The notes under the pieces are model-generated. The model was not told where the DNA came from, searched no databases, and was given only the letters and a program-made list of their open reading frames with translations. A stretch of DNA of 64,000 bases from Bacillus siamensis KCTC 13613. Its GTDB lineage: Bacteria > Bacillota > Bacilli > Bacillales > Bacillaceae. The stretch lies in assembly GCF_000262045.1 (NCBI RefSeq), contig NZ_AJVF01000040.1, forward strand, positions 124,001 to 188,000, given 5' to 3'. Each line of letters opens with the position of its first letter. Position 1 is the stretch's first letter. A program made the position numbers and the translations under genes. Below are positions 30,828 through 38,070 of the stretch, piece by piece.

Positions 30828-31023
30828 AAATGAGGTGTTTATAAAAGACGTCTTAGAACAGTTGGATGAAAATCAACATGTCTTATGCTTACAATTTCTT
30901 CACACACTGCTTTGATGATGTTCTTCAGTCATGATGAAATAATCAAATGAGGTGTTTGTCCCAGGAATGATCAAGCAGACCCATAAGTCTTCATTTTAAA
31001 AACAAATGAGGTGCTTACAAAAG
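30828..31023 (+). repeat. Three copies of a 13-base motif AAATGAGGTG(T/C)TT
   Basis: Copies begin at 30828, 30945 and 31004. The first and third share AAATGAGGTGnTTAnAAAAG over about 20 bases. Spacing is 117 and 59 bases, close to a 59-base period with one unit degraded. Confidence 0.6.
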
Positions 31024-31064
31024 GCATATTTAATTTTCTGTGATAAAGCTCGTACTTCTGCATC

Positions 31065-31096
31065 AGGATGAACGCCAGCCGTTCATCCTGTTTTTT
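31065..31096 (+). terminator. Strong terminator with no annotated gene upstream on its strand
   Basis: AGGATGAACG/CGTTCATCCT, a perfect 10-base stem with 5-base loop, then GTTTTTT. The T run exists on the plus strand only. It lies 67 bases before hit. Confidence 0.85.
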
Positions 31097-31162
31097 ATTT
31101 CATCGGGTTTTGTGGTACGATGAGAATATACATATATTTCTTTTCAGGGAGGAAACCCATCT

Positions 31163-31600
31163 ATGCACAAAGCGGACGATTGTATTTTCTGCAAAATCAT
31201 TGCCGGTGACATTCCGTCTTCAAAAGTATACGAAAACGAACACGTCGTTGCGTTTCTTGATATCAGCCAGGTCACAAAAGGCCATACGCTCGTGATCCCG
31301 AAAACACATATCGAAAACGTGTACGAGTTTACGCCTGAGCTTTCTAAAGAATATTTTGAAGCGGTGCCGAAAATCGCGCGCGCCATCCGGGATGAATTCG
31401 AGCCGATCGGGCTGAATATCCTCAATAACAACGGTGAAAAAGCGGGCCAATCCGTGTTCCATTTTCACATGCATATCATTCCGCGTTACGGAAAAGGCGA
31501 CGGATTCGGAGCTGTCTGGAAGACACATGCCGAAGACTATACGCCTGACGATCTTCAGGAGATCGCGTCAACCGTCAGAAAACGGCTTGCCTCATCTTAA
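31163..31600 (+). CDS. hit: HIT-family nucleotide-binding protein
   Basis: A 145-residue histidine triad hydrolase of nucleotide phosphoramidates. The triad is His100-x-His102-x-His104 in HFHMHIIP. An N-terminal Cys pair (CIFC, 7-10) with later His residues is a zinc-binding pattern found in many bacterial HITs. The start follows GGGAGG. The stop lies within the terminator hairpin. Its cell role is unknown. Confidence 0.93.
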   Translation: MHKADDCIFCKIIAGDIPSSKVYENEHVVAFLDISQVTKGHTLVIPKTHIENVYEFTPELSKEYFEAVPKIARAIRDEFEPIGLNILNNNGEKAGQSVFHFHMHIIPRYGKGDGFGAVWKTHAEDYTPDDLQEIASTVRKRLASS

Positions 31601-31615
31601 GGATGAGGTTTTTTT
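31590..31615 (+). terminator. hit terminator
   Basis: CCTCATC-TTAAG-GATGAGG followed by TTTTTTT, overlapping the hit stop codon. Confidence 0.85.
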
Positions 31616-31735
31616 GCGCCCGAAACATAAAATACATAAAATAATATTTTTTCATATCAAAAAAATCTAAAAATTGTGATAGGATAATTGTATTATTTCT
31701 TACACTAAAGCGGAAAACAGGGAGAGATCGTAAAA

Positions 31736-32815
31736 ATGGAACGTACAACGAATTTCAATGCAGGACCCGCAGCCCTTCCACTGGATGTGCTGCAAAAAGC
31801 ACAGAAAGAATTTATCAACTTCAATGATACCGGCATGTCTGTCATGGAGCTGTCCCACCGGAGCACAGAATATGACGCGGTGCATCAAAAAGCGAAAACC
31901 CTTCTGAAAGAACTGATGGATATCCCCGACGATTATGATATTTTATTTCTCCAAGGCGGAGCAAGCCTTCAATTCTCAATGCTGCCGATGAACTTTTTAA
32001 CGCCGGAGAAGACGGCGCACTTCATCGTGACGGGCGCATGGTCTGAAAAGGCCCTCGCTGAGGCGAAACTGTTCGGAAACACATCCGTCACAGCAACAAG
32101 CGCAGATTCAAACCACAACCATATACCGAAAGCGGACCTCTCACAGATAAAAGACGGCGCCTACTTGCATATTACGTCCAACAACACGATTTTCGGAACG
32201 CAGTGGAAAGAGTTCCCGAATTCACCGATTCCGCTCGCAGCCGACATGTCAAGCGACATCCTGAGTAGAAAATTTGATGTCAAAAAGTTTGATGTCATCT
32301 ACGGCGGAGCCCAGAAAAACCTCGGGCCATCCGGCGTTACGGTCGTCATCATGAAAAAATCATGGCTTGAAAACGAAAACGCCAACGTTCCTAAAATTTT
32401 GAAATATTCCACCCACACAAAAGCCGATTCACTGTATAATACGCCGCCTACATTTGCGATTTATATGCTGAGCCTCGTCCTTGAATGGCTGGCTGAAAAC
32501 GGCGGTGTCGAAGCGGCTGAACGGCGCAACCGGGAAAAGGCGGATGTCCTGTACGGCACAATCGATGAAAGCGGCGGATTTTACGCGGGCCATGCCGAAA
32601 AAGACAGCCGTTCTCACATGAATATTACGTTCACCCTCCGCGACAGCAGTCTGACGAAAAAATTCGTTGAAGAAGCGAAAGCGGCAAAAATGACCGGACT
32701 CGCCGGCCACCGCTCAGTCGGAGGCTGCAGGGCGTCTGTTTACAACGCCGTCAGCCTGGCTGATTGTGAAAAACTGGCTCAGTTTATGAGAAAGTTCCAG
32801 CAGGAAAACGAATAA
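31736..32815 (+). CDS. serC: Phosphoserine aminotransferase
   Basis: A 359-residue PLP enzyme of serine (and pyridoxine) synthesis that converts 3-phosphohydroxypyruvate and glutamate to phosphoserine. The opening NFNAGPAALP and FLQGGASLQF phosphate loop are typical, and the PLP lysine is in YGGAQKNLGPSG near residue 197. The C-terminal GHRSVGGCRASVYNA is the substrate Arg motif. The start follows GGGAGAG. It is upstream of trpP, but the 120-base gap suggests a separate unit. Confidence 0.95.
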   Translation: MERTTNFNAGPAALPLDVLQKAQKEFINFNDTGMSVMELSHRSTEYDAVHQKAKTLLKELMDIPDDYDILFLQGGASLQFSMLPMNFLTPEKTAHFIVTGAWSEKALAEAKLFGNTSVTATSADSNHNHIPKADLSQIKDGAYLHITSNNTIFGTQWKEFPNSPIPLAADMSSDILSRKFDVKKFDVIYGGAQKNLGPSGVTVVIMKKSWLENENANVPKILKYSTHTKADSLYNTPPTFAIYMLSLVLEWLAENGGVEAAERRNREKADVLYGTIDESGGFYAGHAEKDSRSHMNITFTLRDSSLTKKFVEEAKAAKMTGLAGHRSVGGCRASVYNAVSLADCEKLAQFMRKFQQENE

Positions 32816-32911
32816 ATTTCTTCTAACATAACGGTTCCTTTGATATACTGTTTGCATATCAATTTTTCCGGCCATCGCAATAAATGACGAGCATATTATT
32901 GGATGGCGAAA

Positions 32912-32934
32912 AAGCTTAGCAGAGGAGAGCTTAG
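32912..32934 (+). promoter_or_regulatory. TRAP-binding site over the trpP ribosome binding site
   Basis: Five NAG triplets (AAG, TAG, GAG, GAG, TAG) are spaced by exactly two bases at 32912, 32917, 32922, 32927 and 32932, and cover the ribosome binding site of trpP. This is the binding pattern of tryptophan-activated TRAP, which would block translation when tryptophan is plentiful. Confidence 0.85.
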
Positions 32935-32935
32935 T

Positions 32936-33454
32936 ATGAAAACAAAAGAATTAGTCATTATGGCCCTGTTTGCGGCAATCGGAGCGGTGCTTCATTCCAT
33001 TATGCCGCCGGTATTATTCGGAATGAAACCCGATATGATGCTTGTGATGATGTTTATGGGTATTCTGTTATTCCCCCGTGTGCAGAACGTGCTGATGATC
33101 GGGATTGTAACGGGAATCATTTCCGCACTCACGACATCTTTTCCGGGGGGACAGCTTCCGAATATCATTGAAAAACCGGTAACGGCGTTTCTGTTTCTCG
33201 CACTGGCGCTTTTGGTGAAAAAAAGCGTGAAAACAGCGGCGGCTGCCGTCATTACGATAGCCGGCACTTTCATCTCCGGTGTGATCTTTCTGGCGCTGGC
33301 CCTTCTGATTGTCGGCCTGCCGGGCGGATTCACGGCATTGGTGCTCGCGGTCGTCCTTCCGGCGGCTGCGCTGAACGCGATCGCCATTATCATCATGTAT
33401 CCGATTGTGCAGACGATCTTAAAACGGTCCAATATGATTGAAACGGCAAAATAG
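32936..33454 (+). CDS. trpP: Tryptophan transporter TrpP
   Basis: A 172-residue membrane protein with five or so hydrophobic helices, of the small ECF-type S-component-like tryptophan transporters. It takes up tryptophan. ATG 32936 is the start, with GAGGAGAG upstream; the ATG at 32903 precedes this site. A run of NAG triplets over the ribosome binding site matches known TRAP control of trpP in B. subtilis. A palindromic terminator follows. Confidence 0.9.
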   Translation: MKTKELVIMALFAAIGAVLHSIMPPVLFGMKPDMMLVMMFMGILLFPRVQNVLMIGIVTGIISALTTSFPGGQLPNIIEKPVTAFLFLALALLVKKSVKTAAAAVITIAGTFISGVIFLALALLIVGLPGGFTALVLAVVLPAAALNAIAIIIMYPIVQTILKRSNMIETAK

Positions 33455-33464
33455 CCGCATACTG

Positions 33465-33493
33465 AAACCTCTTCCGGCCGGAAGAGGTTTTTT
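33465..33493 (+). terminator. trpP terminator
   Basis: AAACCTCTTCCGG is followed directly by its complement CCGGAAGAGGTTT and TTT. Confidence 0.85.
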
Positions 33494-33511
33494 AATGTGT
33501 TTCAGCATGTT

Positions 33512-33703
33512 TCATACGAGAAGTTTTGTGAAAAAGATAAGGAACAATGCGAGGGCGGTTCCTGCTGAGCAGACAATGGCCTTTTGGCGGACGACCCGCT
33601 TCGGCGGATAAGAAGCGGCCTGGCCGAGCAGTTTCAGGTAATAAACGGCGCCCGCCGCAAAGACAAGAGCCATACAAGATAAAACAATCATGAAGACAGA
33701 CAA
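33512..33703 (-). CDS. Small membrane protein, two helices
   Basis: A 63-residue protein with two hydrophobic segments (about 4-22 and 43-62) joined by a basic loop (SYPPKRVVRQKA). TTG at 33703 is the best start, because GGAGG lies 7 bases upstream. I do not recognise the family. It lies alone on the minus strand between trpP and yhaH. Both termini are probably on the outer face and the basic loop inside. Confidence 0.65.
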   Translation of the reverse strand: MSVFMIVLSCMALVFAAGAVYYLKLLGQAASYPPKRVVRQKAIVCSAGTALALFLIFFTKLLV

Positions 33704-33821
33704 CCTTCTCCCTCCTTTTCCCTTAAAAAATATGCTAAAATAAAGCAAGCTATGTATAGAAGTTTATTCTTCTGAACAAAAATGGTAAAAGCTTATGAGA
33801 AAAAAAACGGGGTGATTTCAA

Positions 33822-34178
33822 ATGGCTGACGGACGTTCCCTTTTAACAGGCCTTTTCGTAGGCGGATTGATCGGAGGCGCAGCGGTTTTGCTTTCGGCTC
33901 CTTCATCCGGAAAAGAGCTGCGGGGCAAAATTAAAGCGAATTGCAATTCAATTGAGGACACAATCAAACGGTTAAAAAAAGACGGAATGGCGCTGAAAGA
34001 CCAGCTTGTCCAAACGGCGAAAGAAAGCGCCGAAGTCATTAAAGACGTAGGCGGAGAGCTTCAGACAAGCATTAAAAGGTGGCAGGAGGAAATCAAGCCG
34101 CACCAGCAGGATCTCCAAAAGGAAATCGCTGATATTGAAGAGAAAATCAGACAGCTGGAGAAAACCTTACAAAACTAA
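33822..34178 (+). CDS. yhaH: YtxH-like general stress-type protein
   Basis: A 118-residue protein with an N-terminal hydrophobic segment (LLTGLFVGGLIGGAAVLLSAP, here about residues 7-27) ending in the SGKELRGK motif typical of the YtxH domain, then a long charged coiled coil to the end. YtxH-type proteins are associated with stress responses; the molecular role is unknown. The start follows GGGGTG. It is monocistronic with its own terminator. Confidence 0.85.
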   Translation: MADGRSLLTGLFVGGLIGGAAVLLSAPSSGKELRGKIKANCNSIEDTIKRLKKDGMALKDQLVQTAKESAEVIKDVGGELQTSIKRWQEEIKPHQQDLQKEIADIEEKIRQLEKTLQN

Positions 34179-34192
34179 TATCCTATACAACC

Positions 34193-34232
34193 AAAAAAAG
34201 TGCGGACATATTGCGTTCCGCACTTTTTTTTG
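34193..34232 (+). terminator. yhaH terminator
   Basis: AAAAAAAGTGCGGA/TCCGCACTTTTTTTT hairpin. Confidence 0.9.
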
Positions 34233-34262
34233 CGGTTTAAAGCCTTTCACAGCAACGGATTT

Positions 34263-34282
34263 AGAATTTATTATAAAATTCT
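34263..34282. promoter_or_regulatory. Inverted repeat upstream of scoC
   Basis: AGAATTT and AAATTCT (7 bases each, 6-base centre) form an AT-rich inverted repeat ahead of the likely scoC promoter (TTTATT 34295-34300, TGG-CATAAT ending at 34323). In B. subtilis SalA represses scoC; whether this is its site is unknown. Confidence 0.35.
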
Positions 34283-34357
34283 TAAATTTTCATCTTTATT
34301 AATCTTTATTTTATTGGCATAATAGAGGAAAAGAAAATGTGAAGCAGGTGATCTGTA

Positions 34358-34969
34358 TTGAATCGTGTTGAACCGCCTTACGATTTAAAAGAAGCTTTAA
34401 TCTATACCCAAAAAATGGCACAGCTATCCAAAGCGCTGTGGAAATCTATCGAGAAAGACTGGCAGAATTGGCTGAAGCCGTACGATCTTAATATTAATGA
34501 ACATCATATATTATGGATTGCTTATCAGCTTAAAGGAGCTTCTATTTCGGAAATCGCCAAATTCGGCGTTATGCACGTATCAACTGCATTTAATTTTTCA
34601 AAAAAACTTGAAGAACGCGGGTATCTGAATTTTTCCAAGCGGCTGAATGACAAACGGAACACGTACATTCAGTTAACAGAAGAAGGGGAAAAAGTATTTG
34701 AAAGTCTGCTAGAGGAGTTTGACCCGTCGAGAAACGCGGTGTTTAAAGGCTCACAGCCGCTCTACCACTTATTCGGGAAGTTCCCGGAGATGGAAGAATT
34801 GACCTGTGTCATCCGCCACATTTACGGAGAAGATTTTATGGAGATATTCGAGAAATCATTGACAAACATAAACAATGATTTTGAAAGTGAAGACGGAAGC
34901 CTGAAGAAAAAAGCGGGCGAATCGGCTGCCCATGAAACGGCTGAAGAGCTGGAACCGGTCAGCAATTAA
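34358..34969 (+). CDS. scoC: Transition-state regulator ScoC (Hpr), MarR family
   Basis: A 203-residue MarR-type dimeric DNA-binding protein. The winged helix lies around residues 60-105 ([29 protein letters not shown]), with the wing at [15 protein letters not shown]. ScoC represses aprE, nprE and oligopeptide permease genes at the end of growth. TTG is the start, as in B. subtilis, with AGCAGGTG upstream. The aprE promoter in this window has a matching ScoC consensus. Its last four bases overlap the end of the convergent yhaI. Confidence 0.95.
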   Translation: MNRVEPPYDLKEALIYTQKMAQLSKALWKSIEKDWQNWLKPYDLNINEHHILWIAYQLKGASISEIAKFGVMHVSTAFNFSKKLEERGYLNFSKRLNDKRNTYIQLTEEGEKVFESLLEEFDPSRNAVFKGSQPLYHLFGKFPEMEELTCVIRHIYGEDFMEIFEKSLTNINNDFESEDGSLKKKAGESAAHETAEELEPVSN

Positions 34970-35307
34970 TCAAAGTGCTTCATAATCTCGATGAATTCTT
35001 CCATCAGCGCTGTATAAAGCCCCTGCTCGTACAAAGCAAAAATCGTTTCATGAACATCTAATTTTTCGTTCAGCTGTCCCGCAAAAAGCGCAAGGAGCTT
35101 GTCGAACGTCACAAAGCCTTGCGCTTTTTGCGACTCCAGCTCGTCCTCCAATTCGCGGCAGATCCGCCCGACCTCTTCACCTTCCTCTTCGGTCAGCCCT
35201 TTTTCAATCATCATCGCATAAAAAGGGTACTTATCCATATCCACCGTTTTCACCAGCAATTGTATGTAATATTCTAACCGCCCGATACGCTGATCCATTG
35301 AATCCAT
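34966..35307 (-). CDS. yhaI: DUF1878-type protein YhaI
   Basis: A 113-residue acidic, helical cytosolic protein beginning [19 protein letters not shown] know no function. Homologues of the same length occur throughout Bacillus. ATG 35307 is favoured by a weak AAAGAAG; ATG 35298 and GTG 35316 are alternatives. It is convergent with scoC with a 4-base overlap, so the two transcripts may form antisense ends. Confidence 0.82.
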   Translation of the reverse strand: MDSMDQRIGRLEYYIQLLVKTVDMDKYPFYAMMIEKGLTEEEGEEVGRICRELEDELESQKAQGFVTFDKLLALFAGQLNEKLDVHETIFALYEQGLYTALMEEFIEIMKHFD

Positions 35308-35517
35308 CCGTTTCACTTCTTTCTATCTTTAATCTTATTTTAGCTGATAATGAATGGAGAAGAAAGGTTAAACCGTACATTTCCATGTTTCACCGCTCTC
35401 TTCTGTTCTTCTCTTTCCGGGTTTATTTTTTTCTTTAAAAAAGGATTGATTTTTTCTCCTGAAGAGAGTAAATTATTTTGAGATTGTATTCCATCTTTGT
35501 ACGGAAGGATGACTCTG

Positions 35518-36048
35518 ATGAATTGCTGGAAAACCATTAATCTGATTAAAGATTATGGTGCGGTTCGTTTATTATTGACTGCTGTAGGTTTTATGATCCT
35601 GTTTTTTATATGCAACTTCTTGGCATTCGGGCTGCTTCGTCCGAATATCAGTTTAAGTGACGGGCATGTATTAGCTTTTTGCGTTCTGCTCGTCGTTACT
35701 TTATTTGTACATAAAGTCATACATGTCCTGCCAATGTTTTGCAAAAAAAGAAAAAAGGAAATGAAAATGTACTTTTTGCGGATGCCGACATGGAAAGGCA
35801 TACCGAAAACAACGATGCTGATTTCAACGATCAGCCCGTTTTTATTCATTACGCCGGTGTTATTTTATGCAGGCTTGGCATTCCCGAGACACGCCCATTA
35901 CTTTTATATGATTTCGAGCATTCATGCGGGCTATTGCCTGCCTGATCTGCTGTTTGCGCTGCACCTGGTCAAAGCGCCGAAATCATGTCTGATTGACCAG
36001 GAATCCGACGGCTTTGATATTTTAGTAAAAAAAGTGCCGGAGTCCTGA
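35518..36048 (+). CDS. yhaJ: DUF3267-like membrane protein
   Basis: A 176-residue membrane protein with about four hydrophobic segments (near 18-42, 50-68, 95-118 and 125-145). The segment [11 protein letters not shown] sits where DUF3267 proteins, as I recall them, carry a His-x3-His metal motif; the middle acidic residue of a HExxH site is absent (HKVIH). A later Asp in [10 protein letters not shown] could be a third ligand. ATG 35518 is preferred, with GGAAGG upstream; 35509 is in frame but too close. The function is unknown. Confidence 0.75.
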   Translation: MNCWKTINLIKDYGAVRLLLTAVGFMILFFICNFLAFGLLRPNISLSDGHVLAFCVLLVVTLFVHKVIHVLPMFCKKRKKEMKMYFLRMPTWKGIPKTTMLISTISPFLFITPVLFYAGLAFPRHAHYFYMISSIHAGYCLPDLLFALHLVKAPKSCLIDQESDGFDILVKKVPES

Positions 36049-36108
36049 TGTCCCGCTGATTTTTCAGCTTACATTCTATCTTTTTCAATAAATATTTGGT
36101 AATGTAAT

Positions 36109-36327
36109 ATGGGAGCAGTTCAGAGAGAGGGGGAATCTCCCATCATTTTATTCTATTTTATCGTGGCTGCCCTGTTTATTCTTTATTTTATAAACAGGCT
36201 CACAAATACATTATGCCTTGTCAGAGAGATTCCTGAAGACCGGCAGGATAAGGTATTCCGCTTTATTAATGTATCTATTTTAATTTTACTGATCTCTTCG
36301 TTCGTCGAGATCTCCTTTACTGTGTAA
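36109..36327 (+). CDS. Small two-helix membrane protein with unclear start
   Basis: An open frame of up to 72 codons encodes two hydrophobic helices (about 11-29 and 50-68 of the longest form) around a charged loop (REIPEDRQDKVFR). The only strong ribosome binding site (GAGAGAGGGGG, 36123-36133) is inside the frame, and no ATG, GTG or TTG follows it at normal distance; ATC 36142 and ATT 36145 do. ATG 36109 has no ribosome binding site. The position next to yhaJ suggests the yhaK locus, but I cannot confirm that. Confidence 0.55.
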   Translation: MGAVQREGESPIILFYFIVAALFILYFINRLTNTLCLVREIPEDRQDKVFRFINVSILILLISSFVEISFTV

Positions 36328-36333
36328 ACAGGC

Positions 36334-36381
36334 AAAAAAAGATGGCTGCCGGCGGATTAACGCGGACAGCCATCTTTTTTT
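36334..36381. terminator. Two-way terminator after the small membrane gene
   Basis: AAAAAAAGATGGCTG/CAGCCATCTTTTTTT, T runs on both strands. Confidence 0.9.
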
Positions 36382-36466
36382 AGTAAATCCAAGAAGCGCC
36401 GATGATGATCAATAAGATGAACAGAACAACCAACAATGCAAAACCGCCTGCAAATACTTCACCCAT
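36380..36466 (-). CDS. YjcZ-family sporulation protein, 28 residues
   Basis: A 28-residue hydrophobic peptide: MGEVFAGGFA, then LLVVLFILLIIIGASWIY, a single membrane-spanning stretch. It has the GFALLVVLFILLxIxGA core of the YjcZ family of small spore proteins. AGGAGGTG lies 9 bases before ATG 36466. It is a paralogue of the gene at 36591-36677 and probably corresponds to the second small gene reported between prsA and yhaK in B. subtilis, or to a duplicate of sscA. Too short for usual gene finders. Confidence 0.8.
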   Translation of the reverse strand: MGEVFAGGFALLVVLFILLIIIGASWIY

Positions 36467-36550
36467 CTCCAGAAGCACCTCCTACAAAACGTTTTATTTT
36501 TCCAATTACATCATATGCAATTCACTTCAGAAACGCTTAGGCGCCTGGGT

Positions 36551-36583
36551 AAGAAAATGGACCGCTTTTGGAAAAAGCGATCC
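36551..36583 (-). terminator. Probable terminator of the sscA-like gene
   Basis: GGAtCGCTTTT/AAAAGCGgTCC on the minus strand, followed by the T-rich ATTTTCTT. Confidence 0.5.
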
Positions 36584-36590
36584 GTTTCGC

Positions 36591-36677
36591 TTAGCAAATG
36601 TAAGCTGCACCTACAATGACAAGCAAAATGAACAATACGACGAGCAGTGCAAAACCGTTTGAATATCCTCCGCCCAT
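36591..36677 (-). CDS. sscA: Small spore coat assembly protein SscA (YjcZ family)
   Basis: A 28-residue peptide (MGGGYSNGFALLVV, then LFILLVIVGAAYIC) with one hydrophobic helix. GGAGG precedes ATG 36677. In B. subtilis a 28-residue gene, sscA (yhzE), lies between prsA and yhaK, is made in the mother cell under SigK and GerE, and is needed for proper coat assembly and germination. Position and length match. A clear SigK promoter was not resolved by eye. Confidence 0.82.
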   Translation of the reverse strand: MGGGYSNGFALLVVLFILLVIVGAAYIC

Positions 36678-36763
36678 GGTTCATTACCTCCTTTTCATGA
36701 TCAATATATTTGTATGTATCAGGAAAAAGTTTGACTAGACGAATGCCCTTTATTTAAAATCTT

Positions 36764-36791
36764 TTTACAGAAAGCCACAATATGTTATGAT
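36764..36791 (+). promoter_or_regulatory. prsA promoter
   Basis: TTTACA (36764-36769) and TATGAT (36786-36791), 16 bases apart, fit a SigA promoter 45 bases before prsA. Confidence 0.65.
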
Positions 36792-36835
36792 ACGCATATG
36801 CAATTTAATTTGGATGATTAGGAGTGTTTAAAGGA

Positions 36836-37693
36836 ATGAAGAAAATCGCGATAGCAGCTATTACGGCAACGAGCGTCCTGGCTCTCAGCGCTTGCAGCAG
36901 CGGCGACAACGACGTGATTGCCAAGACGGATGCCGGCAATGTAACAAAAGGCGAGCTCTACACGAACATGAAAAAAACCGCGGGCGCAAGTGTGCTGACA
37001 CAGCTCGTACAAGAAAAAGTATTAGCCAAAAAATACAAAGTATCGGATAAAGAAATCGATACCAAGCTGAAAGAGTACAAAACGCAGCTCGGCGATCAGT
37101 ACAGCGCCCTTAAACAGCAGTACGGCGAAGATTACCTGAAAGATCAGGTGAAATACGAACTGCTTGCACAAAAAGCGGCGAAAGACAACATCAAAGTGAC
37201 TGACTCCGATACGAAAGAATATTACGACGGCTTAAAAGGTAAAATCCGCGCGAGCCACATCCTTGTCGCTGACAAAAAGACAGCTGACGAAGTGGAGAAA
37301 AAGCTGAAAAAAGGCGAGAAATTTGAAACGCTTGCGAAAGAATACTCAACCGACAACTCAAAAGACAACGGCGGCGACCTTGGCTGGTTCGATAAAAAAT
37401 CAATGGATGAAACATTCAGCAAAGCAGCATTCGGCCTGAAAGTCGGACAAGTCAGCGATCCGGTCAAAACAAAGTTCGGTTATCATATCATCAAAAAGAC
37501 AGAAGAACGCGGCAAATATGATGACATGAAAAAAGAACTGAAAGAAGAAGTTCTTAAGCAGAAATTAAACGACAACTCAGCTGTACAGGCGGCGATTCAA
37601 AAAGTCATGAAAAAAGCTGACGTAAAAGTTGAAGACAAGGACTTAAAAGACACGTTTAACACTTCATCATCAGCATCTTCTCAATCTAAATAA
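36836..37693 (+). CDS. prsA: Foldase lipoprotein PrsA (peptidyl-prolyl isomerase)
   Basis: A 285-residue lipoprotein on the outer face of the membrane that folds secreted proteins such as subtilisin, alpha-amylase and PBPs. The lipobox is LSAC with Cys20. The central PpiC/parvulin domain (about 133-225) shows IRASHILV and the NGGDLGWF and GYHIIKKTE motifs. Flanking N- and C-terminal segments form the chaperone bowl, and the tail is Ser-rich. ATG 36836 follows GGAG at 11 bases. Bordered by a strong terminator. Confidence 0.96.
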   Translation: MKKIAIAAITATSVLALSACSSGDNDVIAKTDAGNVTKGELYTNMKKTAGASVLTQLVQEKVLAKKYKVSDKEIDTKLKEYKTQLGDQYSALKQQYGEDYLKDQVKYELLAQKAAKDNIKVTDSDTKEYYDGLKGKIRASHILVADKKTADEVEKKLKKGEKFETLAKEYSTDNSKDNGGDLGWFDKKSMDETFSKAAFGLKVGQVSDPVKTKFGYHIIKKTEERGKYDDMKKELKEEVLKQKLNDNSAVQAAIQKVMKKADVKVEDKDLKDTFNTSSSASSQSK

Positions 37694-37733
37694 AAAAACT
37701 GTGCGGGCTCTAGGCGAGCCGCACAGTTTTTTT
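37694..37733. terminator. prsA/yhaL convergent terminator
   Basis: AAACTGTGCGgGCTC/GAGCcGCACAGTTT with T runs on both strands. Confidence 0.9.
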
Positions 37734-37959
37734 ATGCGATCGAATGATTGGAATTTTCTTCTGCATCTCCGTTTTCATTTTCGGGCGCCGCCATACGGCG
37801 CTCGCGTTCCTGCTCCATCCGTTCAATATACACTCTTCCTTCTTTTTCAATAAACGACTGGTCAAGCTTTTCCTCTTCTTTAGCTGTCGTAAAAAGCTTA
37901 TAAGCGCTGAAAATAATCCCGATAATGCAAAGGTATACCCACCAAGGAAAAAATAGCAC
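37732..37959 (-). CDS. yhaL: Sporulation-associated membrane protein YhaL
   Basis: A 75-residue protein with one N-terminal membrane helix (FFPWWVYLCIIGIIFSAYKL) and a charged cytosolic tail rich in Glu and Arg. GTG at 37959 is chosen as start since GGGAGG is 7 bases upstream. B. subtilis YhaL is annotated as a sporulation protein; the mechanism is unknown. It shares the terminator with prsA. Confidence 0.82.
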   Translation of the reverse strand: MLFFPWWVYLCIIGIIFSAYKLFTTAKEEEKLDQSFIEKEGRVYIERMEQERERRMAAPENENGDAEENSNHSIA

Positions 37960-38035
37960 GTTGTTTCCTCCCTTTTTACCCAAAGTCTTTATTTTAAGCT
38001 ATGCCTGATAAAGACAAGTTATGAGAGCTGAACGT

Positions 38036-38069
38036 AAAAAAGACCGATCGTAAAGGATCGGCCTTTTTT
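38036..38069. terminator. yhaM terminator
   Basis: AAAAAAGaCCGATC/GATCGGcCTTTTTT, usable from both sides. Confidence 0.85.
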
Positions 38070-38070
38070 C

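Larger units (their letters stand above)
30828..31096 (+). ncRNA. Candidate plus-strand transcript in the ecsA-hit gap (leader or small RNA)
   Basis: The 490-base gap between ecsA and hit has no ordinary gene on the plus strand, yet ends in a strong plus-strand terminator at 31065-31096. Before it lie three copies of AAATGAGGTG(T/C)TT beginning at 30828, 30945 and 31004, with a weaker echo near 30886. From the GTG in each copy short frames open (26, 15 and 10 codons), none with a good ribosome binding site. It may be a small RNA, a hit leader with an attenuator, or a decayed gene. No strong promoter was found; CATAAT at 30790-30795 is a weak -10 candidate. Confidence 0.4.

Noticed and set aside
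30828-31023. CRISPR array
   Set aside because: Only three copies of a 13-20 base motif with unequal spacing (117 and 59 bases) and no cas genes; not an array.
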